Shown here piece by piece: positions 10,080 to 21,062 of a stretch of 64,000 bases of DNA (position 1 is the stretch's first letter; every line of letters starts with the position of its first letter). The DNA lies in NCBI GenBank assembly GCA_031002005.1, contig JARYHS010008074.1, positions 12,284,924 through 12,348,923 of the forward strand. The letters run 5' to 3'. A program made the position numbers and the translations under genes. The notes below the pieces were generated by a model. It was given only the letters and a program-made list of their open reading frames with translations, was not told the DNA's origin and searched no databases. Source of the DNA: Vandiemenella viatica (taxonomy: Eukaryota; Arthropoda; Insecta; Orthoptera; Morabidae).

Positions 10080-11560
10080 GTAATTAGCATGTCTGTCATG
10101 TATGACTTCGTCTGTCACGGCATGACGTCACTCTATGACGTCGCCCTACCAGGTCACGCTTTTCGTCTTTTTTGATCAGATTTGTTGTTCTAGGTTATAA
10201 ATAGACGTTATTTAACAACACTTCTGTTTAGCTAAGCATCAGTAAATAAATTAACTGTCAGAATACTGAAAGAAAAATACATAATAATTATTAGTTGCTT
10301 ATATTTATTTAATATTTGTTTGATGTGAAAGTATTCGTTAAAATCTTTGGCCATAGATATGTAAGATAAAACCTTTGACTTTAAAGAGGGCATAAGTAAA
10401 TTATTTCAAAAAATAATTTAAATTGTTTTCATTAGTGTACTTTTAGATAAATGATTACTTCGTATGAACGAAAGTAATTCCACACTGATCGCAATCTAAA
10501 CAACCTAGGATACAATTAAATATAATATTACCTAGCTTGACGTAAGTTGTTAAGATTTTTTTAATTTCCTTTGCTTTAATTGGTGACATGTTTCATCCGT
10601 ATGTAACTGCTGTAGCCATTCAACCGTTGTAATATCGATCTGAAACACGGATAACGTGAAAGGCAGATGTAAAAACCCCGTGAAGATTTTTGATTTAGTT
10701 TATATCGTGATGCATTATTGCCACTAAAATGTGATAAGTACATGTATTAATATATGTGTAACTGAAGTATTGTTTCTCTGGCGGCATGTTTAGCGTAGTA
10801 TGTGGTTAGATTGAAATGCAATCTGGACCAGGATAGCAACAGAAACTTTTGTTACAGTGCAAGTCAATAAGAATTAAATTATGCTTTATTTTTTCTATTA
10901 TTCAAGGAATTGCTAAGAAATGAATTGTCAGAACACTGAGAGAAAAGTAAGTATTTCGGTAAAATTGGCATATTAATTATCACTTTATTTATTATTATTA
11001 TTTACTGAAATAATTACTTGGTTTGAATGAAAGAAGTTCTAAATTGATATATGCGGACTAAACCACAGTTAAAACTAATATTACATGGCATAACATAAGT
11101 TGTTAAGATTTATTTTTAGCATTCTTCGTTTTTGCTGGGGTTATTATTTCAACCGCATGTAAGCTGTGTCAAGGGTTAAAACATCGATCTTCATCACAGA
11201 TAAAAAAATAAAATAAAGATGTAAGAACACATGAAGAATTTGGATCAAGTTTATATCGTGATGCATGATGACATTGAAATGCGATACAGGGCATATATTA
11301 TTCCGCATGTGATTGAAACTTTGATTTCTAGCGGCAAAAATGGGGAAGGTTGTGGTTAGACTGAAATAAAACCTGGACCAAGTTGAAAATTAAATCTTTT
11401 TGCTATATCCAAAGGGACAAGAAATTACGACACATTGAGCTTTATTTTATAACAATTCTATTTAGGCAAACAACTAAAAGAAATTAACCGCCAGAACACT
11501 CCGTCATACCCGTCATTTTTGAAGGGATTTGTGGCTAGTTGAATTATAATTGGCTTGAAT
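10080..11560 (+). repeat. Tandem pair of the dispersed ~550-bp repeat (CRE-bearing)
   Basis: Two diverged units about 550 bp apart share the words 'gttgttaagattt', 'atatcgtgatgcat', 'gtggttagaytgaaat' and 'cagaacactgagag'. The family head near 10120 has TGACGTCA and a second GACGTC 15 bp on. The same family occurs at 1-260 (minus), in copy 2 at 30687-32165, and in both orientations at 37075-39560. No protein is encoded. It behaves like a non-autonomous element with a satellite tendency. Confidence 0.7.
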
Positions 11561-11741
11561 TCACTTGAGGGTATGCAATACTACTATCAAACCTGGCGCA
11601 GCTCATATCATCGAGTAGAAATCTTAAAAATTTCCTGATCCCTGGGAGCCGAAACTTAGTGAAGGAACGCCTCAGTCACTGAGCTACCAGTCTGTGGTGC
11701 AGTCGACTCCCAGGTCCTCTACACTGGAGGAGTGGGCGCAT

Positions 11742-11938
11742 CTACGTTCGCTTGAAGCCCGCCAACTCCGTTATTTCAAACACCCACGACCCCGTGGGCG
11801 ACAGGACCCAATGCACTGGTGGATGTCGTGGTGCCAGCCCCGTTGACTGCAGGATCCAGAGCTCGGCTAGGATACGCTCGGAGATGTTTATGAAGTTGTC
11901 GGTACCATTGGGACAACCCCTGAGGTCCAGAGTCTGCA
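11742..11938 (-). other. Exon-like antisense block with strong acceptor
   Basis: On the minus strand a long pyrimidine tract ending CTGTTGCAG is followed by an open reading TLDLRGCPNGTDNFINISER and ILAELWILQ, reminiscent of an LRR-type LDLRGCPN line. The distal half looks like non-coding repeat. It could be an upstream exon of the possible antisense gene or part of an unrecognised transposon. It is present unchanged in copy 2 (32351-32547). Confidence 0.25.
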
Positions 11939-12029
11939 ACAGAAAAAAAAAACCACATTAATTATGTAGTAACATAGTGGAAGTAATGCACTCATTATAT
12001 AGGAATACAATAATAATGTAAAAGCCTGT

Positions 12030-12197
12030 AGACCGACCTCCACTGCTCGTTCCTTGTCGGCGGCCTTGTGGCCGATAGTTCCGAGTGCTATGACATCACG
12101 TACCGTCGTTGTAGTTAAAACTGTTGACCGGAGTAGATGCAGTGAGGCCTAGCATGTCTATTTCCCTCCGCAGCATCTCTGTCAATGAACTCATTTT
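12030..12197 (-). other. Exon-like antisense blocks, frame interrupted
   Basis: After the acceptor TTTGTTGCCAG the minus strand reads KMSSLTEMLRREIDMLG and STPVNSFNYND. A stop follows, then a shifted frame reads VIALGTIGHKAADKERAVE. Both pieces look protein-like, but the join needs a one-base change that is shared by copy 2, so this is either a decayed gene or chance. Not recognised. Confidence 0.22.
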
Positions 12198-12803
12198 CCT
12201 GGCAACAAATGAAAATATTTGGTAATAAAAATATACACATACTCTTAAAACATTTCACTACTATATAAAATCTACTTACAGAAATCATCTAACCCATATT
12301 GGTTGCAATCTGCAGGCATTTCCCCTATATGAAAAGAAAATTGATTAGAATTAACTAAACCTGGATCTCCGCGTAATCACCAACATCTATTTACTCGTCA
12401 GTATTTTTTATGGATTTAGTTACAACATATTTAGACAACTATGAATTTGAACTTAATTGAAATGAAGTAAGGATATTAAGCATAAAAAAAAAAAACAGAT
12501 TATCACTGCGGTACCTTCATTAAACGTAATCATCTGTTTTCTAGTTACAGGTAATTTTATGGTTCTAATTAGTTCTTGCAGACCTAATTTTTTAGATAGG
12601 CGTACAGAATGTTTCTCAAATTAAAGTTTCACGATCGTGAGTACCGACTGAAAACCGCTTTGTTAACTGTCAATCTGCTCTGGTCCTCCAAATACTTCGT
12701 TTAATTAAAATACGTCTTTTAACTTCTTCTGCAAGAATTCTTGGACTCAATAGCTTTCATTGAAACTGTGTCCTTTGATGGTTTTCCTTTTATACTTGCA
12801 CAG
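12198..12803. other. Intron 4, distal part
   Basis: No clear feature. A small antisense exon-like block (EMPADCNQYGLDDF with donor TTTCT|GTAAGT) is at about 12287-12332, too short to call. Confidence 0.4.
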
Positions 12804-13010
12804 ATGAGCGAATGGCATGAGGTTCTGGCAACAGTAACTGGAAGTGCTGCTTCTCTGAGGCTGGACAACGCAGCAGATTGGCTGGAAACCGAAATGACGT
12901 GCTCTCCTTCTTATCCGGAGCTGGACCATCCCATGAGAGTAGGAGAGAACTTCCAGGGACAGATCCAGGAAATCGTCATTAACTACACACCCCTGAGTCT
13001 GCGTCAGCCG
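12804..13010 (+). CDS. Exon 5: second half of laminin-G-like domain 1
   Basis: A 207-bp phase 0-0 exon with acceptor TATACTTGCACAG and donor CAGCCG|GTAAAG. It reads MSEWHEVLATVTGSAASLRL, continues with DN, and later has GENFQGQIQEIVINYTPLSL. The W-H-x-V strand, the s-L-x-L-D-n strand and the terminal G-x-I-x-x-(I/V)-x-I-N strand are the standard second half of a laminin-G fold, so exons 4 and 5 form one domain. NYT is a potential N-glycosylation site. Copy 2 at 33415-33621 is identical in length and open. Confidence 0.92.
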
Positions 13011-13786
13011 GTAAAGTACTCACTGCCATCTGCTTCGTTGACTTTGTGAAACGTGTTGGTATAAAATAATGTGTTATCGTCCAAATTAAAGGGATCAGAT
13101 GATGAATCTCTCTCTCTGTCTTTTTTTTTTTTAATTTTAAAAAATAAATTCGATGTAAAGGACCTTTTTCTGTGGTACTAAAGCACTCTCCGCATTTCTT
13201 TTCATTCTATTAGGTTCATTTCATATCCTACTATGATTATATCTAATAATACTATGATTTTTTTTTAAGTTAACGGGAACGAGAGCAAAACACACAGCCA
13301 AACAGAAATATACGCTGATTATTAAGGTCAAGTAACAAGGAAATCATGTGTAGAGGGTTATCTGGTTTGAATTACTTGAATAATGCAGACGAATCTAGTT
13401 GCCTTGTCGGTCGAACCGACAGAACACGATACTTCTGTTTTATACATTTTTTGCTAGTGTCCGTTTTATACATTTTACCAACGACTTTTGGTGCTATTAC
13501 TAAATTAATTCCATTCCTTCAAAAATATCATGGATGAGTAATGCTTCTTGCCAATCTTTATCCTGCGTCATTATGACTTCGGAGATAAGCCATAATGAGT
13601 ATCAGATATGGACTTTCATGTAGAGTTCTCGGAAGAGTATGAAGGATGCTACGAATGTAAAATGATATATCTAAAAAGAATCGGCTCGGGTTATTTGAAG
13701 CGCCTATATATGCTATGAGGGAAATATATAATCACAGCAGGCGAGCACGTAGCAAGCGACCACGTGCTCAACAGGTGTCAGACGAC
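13011..13786. other. Intron 5, proximal part, no gene recognised
   Basis: Contains a CT-rich microsatellite-like stretch (about 13108-13132) and plain AT-rich DNA. Confidence 0.5.
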
Positions 13787-14033
13787 TATTCTTTTTTTTT
13801 GCTTGGGTTTTACGCCTCGTCGACAGCGAGGTTATTACAGGCGGGATGGTATTGGGGCAAGGAACAGGAAGGAATTCGGCCATGACCTTTTTGAAGGAAG
13901 CATCCCAGCATTCACCTGGAGTGATTTGGGGAAACCATGGAAAACCCAAATCTGGATGCCCGGACGGGGATTCGAACCCACGTCCTCCCGAATGCGAGCC
14001 CAGAACGCTAACCCTTCACCCACCACGCTCGGT
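13787..14033 (-). mobile_element. tRNA-derived SINE, family B (copy 1)
   Basis: Minus orientation: a T-run on the left is the inverted A-tail, and near the right end is the inverted box-B-like GGTTCGAATCCCCG. The body has the TTTGGGTTTTCCATGG core shared with copies at 34393, 49225 and 60283. The flanking duplication GTGTCAGACGAC / GTGTCAGATGAC (13775-13786 and 14034-14045) differs by one base, so the insertion is fairly old. Confidence 0.85.
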
Positions 14034-14153
14034 GTGTCAGATGACGTCGTGATAAATAACACGTATATGAGACTACTTCATAGGCGAATATGGCAGCCCG
14101 TAAGGTAAAATAAGTCATTAGAAACTACCGATGATATGTACTTTTAGCAACTA

Positions 14154-14195
14154 CTTAAGCAGTCTCCAATATCTATATATTGGAGACTGCTTAAG
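14154..14195. repeat. Perfect 19-bp inverted repeat with 4-bp loop
   Basis: The arm CTTAAGCAGTCTCCAATAT is followed by loop CTAT and its exact reverse complement. It is identical in copy 2 (34760-34801). It could be a transposon relic or simply a cruciform-forming site. No terminator role is expected in an insect intron. Confidence 0.9.
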
Positions 14196-14274
14196 GCACC
14201 ATAGGCAAACAAACATGTAGGCACTGTATTGGCTATTGCAGAGGGCACGTAGAGCTATTACAACAACTGCTTAC

Positions 14275-14406
14275 GGCCTTCCCCTCGTCAACGTGAAGGT
14301 CCGTAGAGGCGGGAAAGGACTGGAGACAAGGAAACAGAAGGAATTCGCCCATGGTCTTTTGAAGGAAGCATCCTGCCATTCGACTGGCGTGATTTGCGGA
14401 AACCAG
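14275..14406 (-). mobile_element. SINE family B, truncated and diverged fragment (copy 1)
   Basis: Shares the inverted body words AAGGAATTCGCCCATGG, TTGAAGGAAGCATCC and GTGATTTGCGGAAACCA with the full SINE B at 13787. It lacks the tRNA-like head and has no clear target duplication. Confidence 0.7.
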
Positions 14407-15342
14407 TTATTACAATAAGATTTAGTTGTATAAGAAAGTACAGGAATGGAAATGACAGACACTTTAGCAAAAAATGCTGTAGAATCGAGTATTGAAGAAT
14501 GTTTGTTATTATTCCCCCATCCCTGAATTTCTTCTATAATTACCTTTTAATTTTCTATTTTGTATTTATATTAAAAAATGTGTTTATGAGATAGTTGTAT
14601 GGTATCTATCCAAATCGCAATACAAAAATCAATAGGTAACTCGGGATAAGGTATACGACGAAGCAGTAACTGAAATTTGAACCACCATTAAATGTACTAA
14701 AGAAATTGCATGTTGATTCCTCAGATGAATGTGGGGGTGTGAGATTTCTCAACACTCAGCAAGTTTCTTTAAAAAGATACGAGGGATGTCTTAATGGAAA
14801 AGCTTTTCTATGTTGTTTCGTATTGTCGTCTGTCGAAGCGTCGACTTTCATTGATAATTGCAATCAATTTACTTGCCACTCTTCCATAGTGTTACCAGGA
14901 GACCGAGTAGTGAACGTTCTTTCGAAAATAAAAACGATACACAAAAATATAAAACCACAGTAAAAATTTGCAGTGAGATATTTGTGTTAAACGTTATTAT
15001 TAAATTCCAGAATAGACTAGCAAATAGAAATTATAGTTTACCACTACAGTCAGCCCCTGTTTTTTACCTAAATCTAATTGGGCGTTTCTAAGATGATAGT
15101 GTTTTGAGTATTCATAAATATTCTGCTGTTCCAGTTCTTTAGCTTAGTTTTAACCAATTTTCTCAGAGAGAAGATAATGAAATGTTCACTGCACGAAAGG
15201 TTTATTTTATTGCCGTGTGAATCACTTTTCAGTGTGTCACATATACTGGTAGGAAAATATTATTTGTTCTGTGAATTATGTTCTTGGTACATTGGTGACA
15301 TTATCGATACAAAGAAAACTTACGAGGAAACTTTTTTTTCAG
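14407..15342. other. Intron 5, distal part, no gene recognised
   Basis: Short open stretches at 14706-14963 and 14858-15091 have no domain pattern or splice context. The region ends with the T-rich acceptor of exon 6. Confidence 0.5.
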
Positions 15343-15486
15343 AAATCTGGTCGTTCAAATGGAATAGAACCATTTTCCACCTCTAACGTAGTGTACGAGC
15401 TTGCTGATCGAGAAGAAAGTTACAGAAATATTGTCGGCAGTGAGCTGATCCGTGCGCCTTGCGAGAGTAAAGATGGAAACTGGACG
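15343..15486 (+). CDS. Exon 6: linker between the two laminin-G-like domains
   Basis: The strong acceptor CTTTTTTTTCAG and perfect donor ACG|GTAAGT bound a 144-bp phase 0-0 exon. It reads KSGRSNGIEPFSTSNVVYEL, then ADREESYRNIVGSELIRAPC and ESKDGNWT. No domain is recognised. NWT is a potential N-glycosylation site. Its phase-0 end fits exon 7 (43667) but not exon 2 of the second copy (phase 1). Copy 2 is at 35950-36093. Confidence 0.88.
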
Positions 15487-15623
15487 GTAAGTTAAGAGGA
15501 AGAGCTGAAATGCTCCAAGAAGACAGTTTTAAGATTTTTCAGTTAGAGTAAATAGCAAATAACGCATTGTTGTACTGGCAGGACGAATATCGCACAGAGG
15601 ATGGTACTTCAGAAGTTACGTGG

Positions 15624-15823
15624 CGCCGGCCTCGGTAGCGTAGGGGCTAGAGTGCTAGCTCCACGTGCCCACGGCCGCCGGTTCGAATCCGGCCGCGGGC
15701 ATGGATGTTAAGTGTTGTGTGTCTGTGTGAATGTCTTGTCCGTCCTGTGGCGTCCATACATTGGAAAAAATACACATTGAGCTGGCTGTATGGCCTCCGT
15801 TGCCGAATGCCATAAAAAAAAAA
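15624..15823 (+). mobile_element. tRNA-derived SINE, family A, with target duplication (copy 1)
   Basis: The head GCCGGCCTCGGTAGCGTAGG and box B GGTTCGAATCC are typical of an RNA polymerase III promoter from a tRNA. The body ends in CATAAAAAAAAAAA. It is flanked by the perfect duplication AAGTTACGTGG at 15613-15623 and 15824-15834. The same insertion is in copy 2 (36231-36429). Confidence 0.93.
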
Positions 15824-15834
15824 AAGTTACGTGG

Positions 15835-16462
15835 CTTGTACTTTGTATACGTTGCATGATCGTAGCTGAGTTTCCTAAAACGCAGTGCCGCGTTTGAATC
15901 TCAGAGCGTATGTAATGAAGGCCTACTTTATTCCCTTCTGGGTGTTCCATCCGCTGGTTTGAGAAGTTAAACTAGGTAGATCTTGAACGTTTGTTGCTGG
16001 AAGTTGGCACGCACTTCACCTTCTTTCTTGTACATCTTTATGCACATCATACACACGAACAACATGCACTCATCTCAGTTGCCTTAAACCTACGTCAGGG
16101 TGATACCCGTGAAGGGGGTCCCCTCCATACTAGAGCAACTGTCTGTCCAATGATTTGCGACCTCATCAACCCTCTCCGGTAAAAGCAAGATTTTGGAACT
16201 TCTCCCTACCAACAACCAAACGTGTTCTACCAGATTTAGTTTATTATCAAATGATATGACACAATATTTACAATTTATGCCTCAAACAAGTAACTCCTAC
16301 TCTATCCTACAATCATTCACAGCCTCCTTCGTTTTCTGTTGTATACCTAGTAAGCTTATATTGTGCTATTCGGATTACAATGGATTAGCGATGCAAGAAA
16401 ACAATTCAGCTTTTAGATAATTATATGACTTCCTTATTTTGTGCCCAATATTCGCGCGTGTT
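15835..16462. other. Intron 6 (copy 1), no gene recognised
   Basis: No exon or transposon end was recognised before the LTR at 16463. Confidence 0.5.
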
Positions 16463-16762
16463 TGAAGTGAACTACACTTAATGGTTCCTTGAGGTTTATT
16501 ACTATGTACACGAAACACTGGTAAACAATAACAAATGTGGTACAGTTAGCGGATGACCGTCGAGAAATTTAGCCTGGTCCTGATCCGGGGTAGAGAGACG
16601 GCTTCTACTTCTCGCGAACTTCCGGTGGTCTTCTGTAGCTGAAGCTGGTTCCGCGGTCAGGCCGGAACTGGCGGTGGAGCGGCCGGCTACGCTTATATAG
16701 GCGGCCTGGCGCAGGAATTCCGTTGTGTGGTAGTACGGCGACCTCTGTAAGAAATAGTCCCA
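16463..16762 (-). repeat. 3' LTR of the gypsy element
   Basis: About 300 bp starting TGAAGTGAAC and ending ATAGTCCCA on the + strand, giving TG...CA termini. A TATATAAG box reads on the minus strand at about 16692-16699, in the element's direction of transcription. The border on the pol side is inferred from the CA end and has no second LTR to confirm it. Confidence 0.65.
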
Positions 16763-16780
16763 CTTAGCTTCTAGATGATT

Positions 16781-18349
16781 CTATTTGTTTTCCTGGTTTG
16801 TTTTGATGTCTCTGCGCCTGTTTGGAGTCGTATATGTATCCCGGCGTGCAGGCGCGTTGTGTGTGAGGTCTGCCTGGCAGGGGCCTTTACTGGCAGACTG
16901 AACATACCTCCCTCCCGGGGGGGGAGGGGGGGAAGCGATGTCTGCGACGTCTGCGAGGTCGTCTGCCGCGGCGCCCTGGAGCAGACTATGAAGGCTACCT
17001 CCAGGGGAGTACGGAGCTGTTCCCCTGGCGATGCGTGCCGACCTGCGTCGTGGTGCAGGTTGGGGTGGAGGTACTTGTGGAGCTAACGGCATCGGTTCGT
17101 CGGCGTCGATGGCCGGGGGCTGTACGGGGGGCGCTGAAGATGGTCCCCGCAGGTGGTCGAGAGGCTGCGGCTGAAGGGTGTCGGAGCGACCGACAGGTTG
17201 TGGCGTCGTTGGTGGCGCTGTAACTGTCCCTGAGCAACGGTTAGACGGCAGGAGTGGTGGAGGTGGCAGGGAAGGAGAGGAAGAAGTGGATGGCCGTGCC
17301 GTGGTGGAAGAGGACGGTGCCGTGGGGTAGCGGGGACGTAGTTGGTTTCGATGGCGTCGCACTATCCGGCCATCCAGGCTGACGTCGAACAGTTGGCGGC
17401 CCCGGGGCCGCTGGATGACCCCCGGAAGCCAACCGGCCCGGGAGCCAAACCCGCGGGCCCAGACTAGGGAGCCCGGGGTGAAACGGAATGGGCCCGAAGG
17501 TACCTGTACTTTGGGCGGGGGTAAGAGGAGATGGAGGAGAGTGCGAGGTTGGCGGCCATGTAGCAATTCCGCCGGGCTTTTGGCCCCCACTGGAGTGGTT
17601 CGATAGGAACTGAGGAAGAGTGTCAATGCCTCTTCGAGTTTGTGACTTGTGGTGTATTTGGTCATTTGGGTTTTGAATGTTCTGACTAGCCGTTCCGCCT
17701 CCCCGTTAGATTGGGGGTGGAAGGGCGGGGTGAGGAGGTGTTGGATATTGTTGGCGGTACAGAAGGATAGGAATTCCCGACTTCGAAATTGCGGTCCGTT
17801 ATCTGTGACGATAGTGTATGGTAATCCTTCGATGGAAAAGATCTTCGTGAGGGCTGAAATGGTGACCTCTGTAGTGATTGTGGAGCAACGGACGACATAT
17901 GGGAAGTGGGAAAAGGCATCCGTCACTAGGAGCCACTGGTGGCCTAGGAATGGGCCAGCGAAGTCGAGGTGAATGCGTTCCCAGGGTCCGGACGGTGCCG
18001 GCCAGGAAAGGAACTTTTGAGGGGGGCGGGGCAGTTGTTGGGCACAGATGGTACAGCGCCGCACCATCTTCGTGACATCCGTGGTAAGGCCGATCCAGAA
18101 TACATGGCGTCTGGCAAGGGATTTGGTGCGGGCAATTCCCCAGTGTCCTTGGTGGAGAGTTTGGAGGATTGTCGGTTGTAGGGATCTCGGAACGACGACC
18201 CTCGGGGTGGAATTTGGTTCTGTGCGGAGGAGCACTCCCTCTACTACTGAGAGCTGGTGGCGGATGGAGTAGTAGAACTTGAGGTCTTGATGATGGCGTG
18301 GAGGGGAACGTGTTTGCCACCCGTGTTGGATGTGGTGTCGGATGACACA
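16781..18349 (-). CDS. Ty3/gypsy pol C-terminus: RNase H end and integrase (partial)
   Basis: One open minus-strand frame runs from the gap edge to a stop at 16781. From the gap it reads HHQDLKFYYSIRHQLSVVEG, the linker after RNase H. The HHCC zinc-binding region follows (GHWGIARTK, then RRCTICAQQ), then the integrase core with HLDFAGPF, TDNGPQF and NGEAERLVRTFK carrying the D, D and E residues. Behind it is a GPY/F-like segment (TPGSLVWARG to GVIQRPRG) and a long Pro/Ser-rich tail. The frame is uninterrupted, so the copy is young. The 5' portion of pol is lost in the gap. Confidence 0.93.
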   Translation of the reverse strand, partial: CVIRHHIQHGWQTRSPPRHHQDLKFYYSIRHQLSVVEGVLLRTEPNSTPRVVVPRSLQPTILQTLHQGHWGIARTKSLARRHVFWIGLTTDVTKMVRRCTICAQQLPRPPQKFLSWPAPSGPWERIHLDFAGPFLGHQWLLVTDAFSHFPYVVRCSTITTEVTISALTKIFSIEGLPYTIVTDNGPQFRSREFLSFCTANNIQHLLTPPFHPQSNGEAERLVRTFKTQMTKYTTSHKLEEALTLFLSSYRTTPVGAKSPAELLHGRQPRTLLHLLLPPPKVQVPSGPFRFTPGSLVWARGFGSRAGWLPGVIQRPRGRQLFDVSLDGRIVRRHRNQLRPRYPTAPSSSTTARPSTSSSPSLPPPPLLPSNRCSGTVTAPPTTPQPVGRSDTLQPQPLDHLRGPSSAPPVQPPAIDADEPMPLAPQVPPPQPAPRRRSARIARGTAPYSPGGSLHSLLQGAAADDLADVADIASPPPPPGGRYVQSASKGPCQADLTHNAPARRDTYTTPNRRRDIKTNQENK

Positions 18350-19349
18350 NNNNNNNNNNNNNNNNNNNNNNNNNNNNNNNNNNNNNNNNNNNNNNNNNNN
18401 NNNNNNNNNNNNNNNNNNNNNNNNNNNNNNNNNNNNNNNNNNNNNNNNNNNNNNNNNNNNNNNNNNNNNNNNNNNNNNNNNNNNNNNNNNNNNNNNNNNN
18501 NNNNNNNNNNNNNNNNNNNNNNNNNNNNNNNNNNNNNNNNNNNNNNNNNNNNNNNNNNNNNNNNNNNNNNNNNNNNNNNNNNNNNNNNNNNNNNNNNNNN
18601 NNNNNNNNNNNNNNNNNNNNNNNNNNNNNNNNNNNNNNNNNNNNNNNNNNNNNNNNNNNNNNNNNNNNNNNNNNNNNNNNNNNNNNNNNNNNNNNNNNNN
18701 NNNNNNNNNNNNNNNNNNNNNNNNNNNNNNNNNNNNNNNNNNNNNNNNNNNNNNNNNNNNNNNNNNNNNNNNNNNNNNNNNNNNNNNNNNNNNNNNNNNN
18801 NNNNNNNNNNNNNNNNNNNNNNNNNNNNNNNNNNNNNNNNNNNNNNNNNNNNNNNNNNNNNNNNNNNNNNNNNNNNNNNNNNNNNNNNNNNNNNNNNNNN
18901 NNNNNNNNNNNNNNNNNNNNNNNNNNNNNNNNNNNNNNNNNNNNNNNNNNNNNNNNNNNNNNNNNNNNNNNNNNNNNNNNNNNNNNNNNNNNNNNNNNNN
19001 NNNNNNNNNNNNNNNNNNNNNNNNNNNNNNNNNNNNNNNNNNNNNNNNNNNNNNNNNNNNNNNNNNNNNNNNNNNNNNNNNNNNNNNNNNNNNNNNNNNN
19101 NNNNNNNNNNNNNNNNNNNNNNNNNNNNNNNNNNNNNNNNNNNNNNNNNNNNNNNNNNNNNNNNNNNNNNNNNNNNNNNNNNNNNNNNNNNNNNNNNNNN
19201 NNNNNNNNNNNNNNNNNNNNNNNNNNNNNNNNNNNNNNNNNNNNNNNNNNNNNNNNNNNNNNNNNNNNNNNNNNNNNNNNNNNNNNNNNNNNNNNNNNNN
19301 NNNNNNNNNNNNNNNNNNNNNNNNNNNNNNNNNNNNNNNNNNNNNNNNN
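18350..19349. other. Scaffold gap of exactly 1,000 N
   Basis: All bases are N. The round length indicates a placeholder, so the true distance, and even the true adjacency, of the flanking contigs is unknown. The left contig ends inside a gypsy element. The right contig starts at sequence already present at 4141. Confidence 0.99.
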
Positions 19350-19706
19350 TCTTCTTGTATTTTCTAGTGAAACTCAAATTTAATATTTCTGTAGCTCTTT
19401 TAACTGTTCTAAGAGTCACTTTTGCGGATTGATTCAGTATGAATTTTTAGAGGTTCTTTCATCACCGTAAGAATTCATTGTCGTAAACTGTTTTCTCCAG
19501 ATTTGAGGTCATTTTTGATCTGAGTACCGTAGTATTCACGTTGTAGGCCTGCAACCGCAATCTGATCGTACGGGAAAAGTTTTCATGTTTATTTTTACAA
19601 GCTAGCCGAAATAGATTTGGTGGCATTTTATAAAGATAATTTATGTATTTACATACCTGGTTTCATCCATTTGTCACATATAACTATTGTTGATTTTACA
19701 TATTAA

Positions 19707-21062
19707 CTAGACGACCTATGCGAAAATTTCGCGAAAAAAAAAATTCAGTGAAAAGTGAGGTTGAATATGATGTCACCAAAGCTGAGTCATTACTCTTCAT
19801 ACTCCTACTTCATTTATCGATTTTGGTTGTATATCCAGGGTGATAAATGGCTAGAGACACAAAAAACACATTTTAGAAAAATTGACATTTTTGCCCTTTA
19901 AGGGTTGAATTACGAAAAAATCCTTTCTTAAAATATAATGCTACCATGGCAGAGACCTTATTATTTAATATGATACCTCATTTTATCTATATCTGTTATA
20001 TAATAAGGGAGATAAATCGCTCGTGACACAAAAATGCGTGATAGAAATATTTATACTTTTTCCCTTTAATGGTTGAATTCCAAAACAATTATTTCTTAAA
20101 ATATGATTTCACAAAGCTGAGACATTATTCCTTATAATCCTACTTCATTTACAGATTTTTGCTAGATATCCAGGGAGATAAATGGCTCGAGATACAAAAA
20201 ACGAATTTTAGAAAAATTAACATTTTTGCCCTTTAAGGGTCGAATTACGAAAAATTCCTCTCTTAAAATATAATGTTACCATGGCGGAGACCTTATTCTT
20301 TAATATGATACCTCATTTATCTATATCGGTTAGACATTAAGGGAGATAAATCGCTCGTGACACAAAAATGCGTTTTAGAAAAATTTATACTTTTTCCCTT
20401 TAAGGGCTGAATTCCAAATACATTCTTTCTTAAAATATGATTTCACAAAGCTGAGACATTACTCCTTATAATCCTACTTCATTTATCGATTTTGGTTAGA
20501 TATCCAGGGAGATAAATGGCTCGAGATACGAAAAACGCACTTTAGAAAAATTAACACTTTTGCCCTTTAAGGGTCGAATTACGAAAAATTCCTTCCTTAA
20601 AATATAGTGTTTACCACGGCGGAGACCTTAGTCTTTAATATGATGCCTCATTTATCTATATCGGTTAGATATTAAGGGAGATAAATCGCTCGTGACACAA
20701 TAACGAATTGCAAAAATATTGATCCTTTTGCCCTTTAAGGGTCGAATTCCGAAAAATTTCTGTGTTAATATATGTCGTCACTAAAGCGGAAATCTTAATC
20801 TTTAAAATGATACTTCATTAAACGATTTCAGATCGATATCCAGGGAGATAAATGACTTGTAACACAGAAAACAGCATTTTAGAAATATTGACATTTTTGC
20901 CCTTTAAGGGTCGAATTCCGAAAATTTCCTTCTTATAATGTGATGTGGCCAAAGTGGGGACCAAGAGCTTTAAAATGACACCTCATTCATTGATTTCGGT
21001 TAAGTATGAAGGAAGATACAGGCTTGTGACAAAAAAATACCTTATAGAAATAATATATATGC
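19707..21062 (-). mobile_element. Helitron-like non-autonomous insertion built of ~167-bp repeats
   Basis: The insertion is absent from copy 1, where 'tattaa' runs straight into 'tgtctaaactcg'. The left edge is A|CTAG, followed within 12 bases by the palindrome GCGAAAATTTCGC. Read on the minus strand this is a hairpin followed by CTAG before a host T, the 3' end signature of Helitrons. The other edge does not show the expected TC, so the assignment is tentative. The body consists of about eight imperfect units of ~167 bp, each with GGGAGATAAATSG, GCCCTTTAAGGG and GAATTMCGAAAA words. A related inverted block is at 62930-63900. Confidence 0.6.

Larger units (their letters stand above)
4141..16462 (+). 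repeat. Copy 1 of a 12.3-kb duplicated segment (exons 2-6)
   Basis: Sequence from TCTTCTTGTATTTTCTAGTG at 4141 through CGCGCGTGTT at 16462 is matched, with scattered substitutions and small indels, by 19350-37068. The order of every exon, SINE and hairpin is the same. Copy 1 stops exactly where a gypsy LTR begins. Differences from copy 2: no Helitron-like insertion, a single exon 4 acceptor unit instead of about 35, and a longer (AT)n tract. Confidence 0.95.
16463..18349 (-). mobile_element. Ty3/gypsy LTR retrotransposon, 3' part, cut by the scaffold gap
   Basis: Minus-strand element. Its 3' LTR lies at 16463-16762 and the C-terminal pol reading extends into the N gap, so gag, protease, RT and the 5' LTR are not visible. 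The pre-insertion sequence is seen intact in copy 2 across 37068. The clean junction after CGCGCGTGTT fits a recent insertion with a short target duplication, but the far side is in the gap. Confidence 0.92.

Noticed and set aside
16775..18272. Plus-strand open frames over the gypsy integrase
   Set aside because: Shadows of the GC-rich minus-strand pol gene.
18244..19432. Open frames across the N gap
   Set aside because: Composed almost entirely of undetermined bases.
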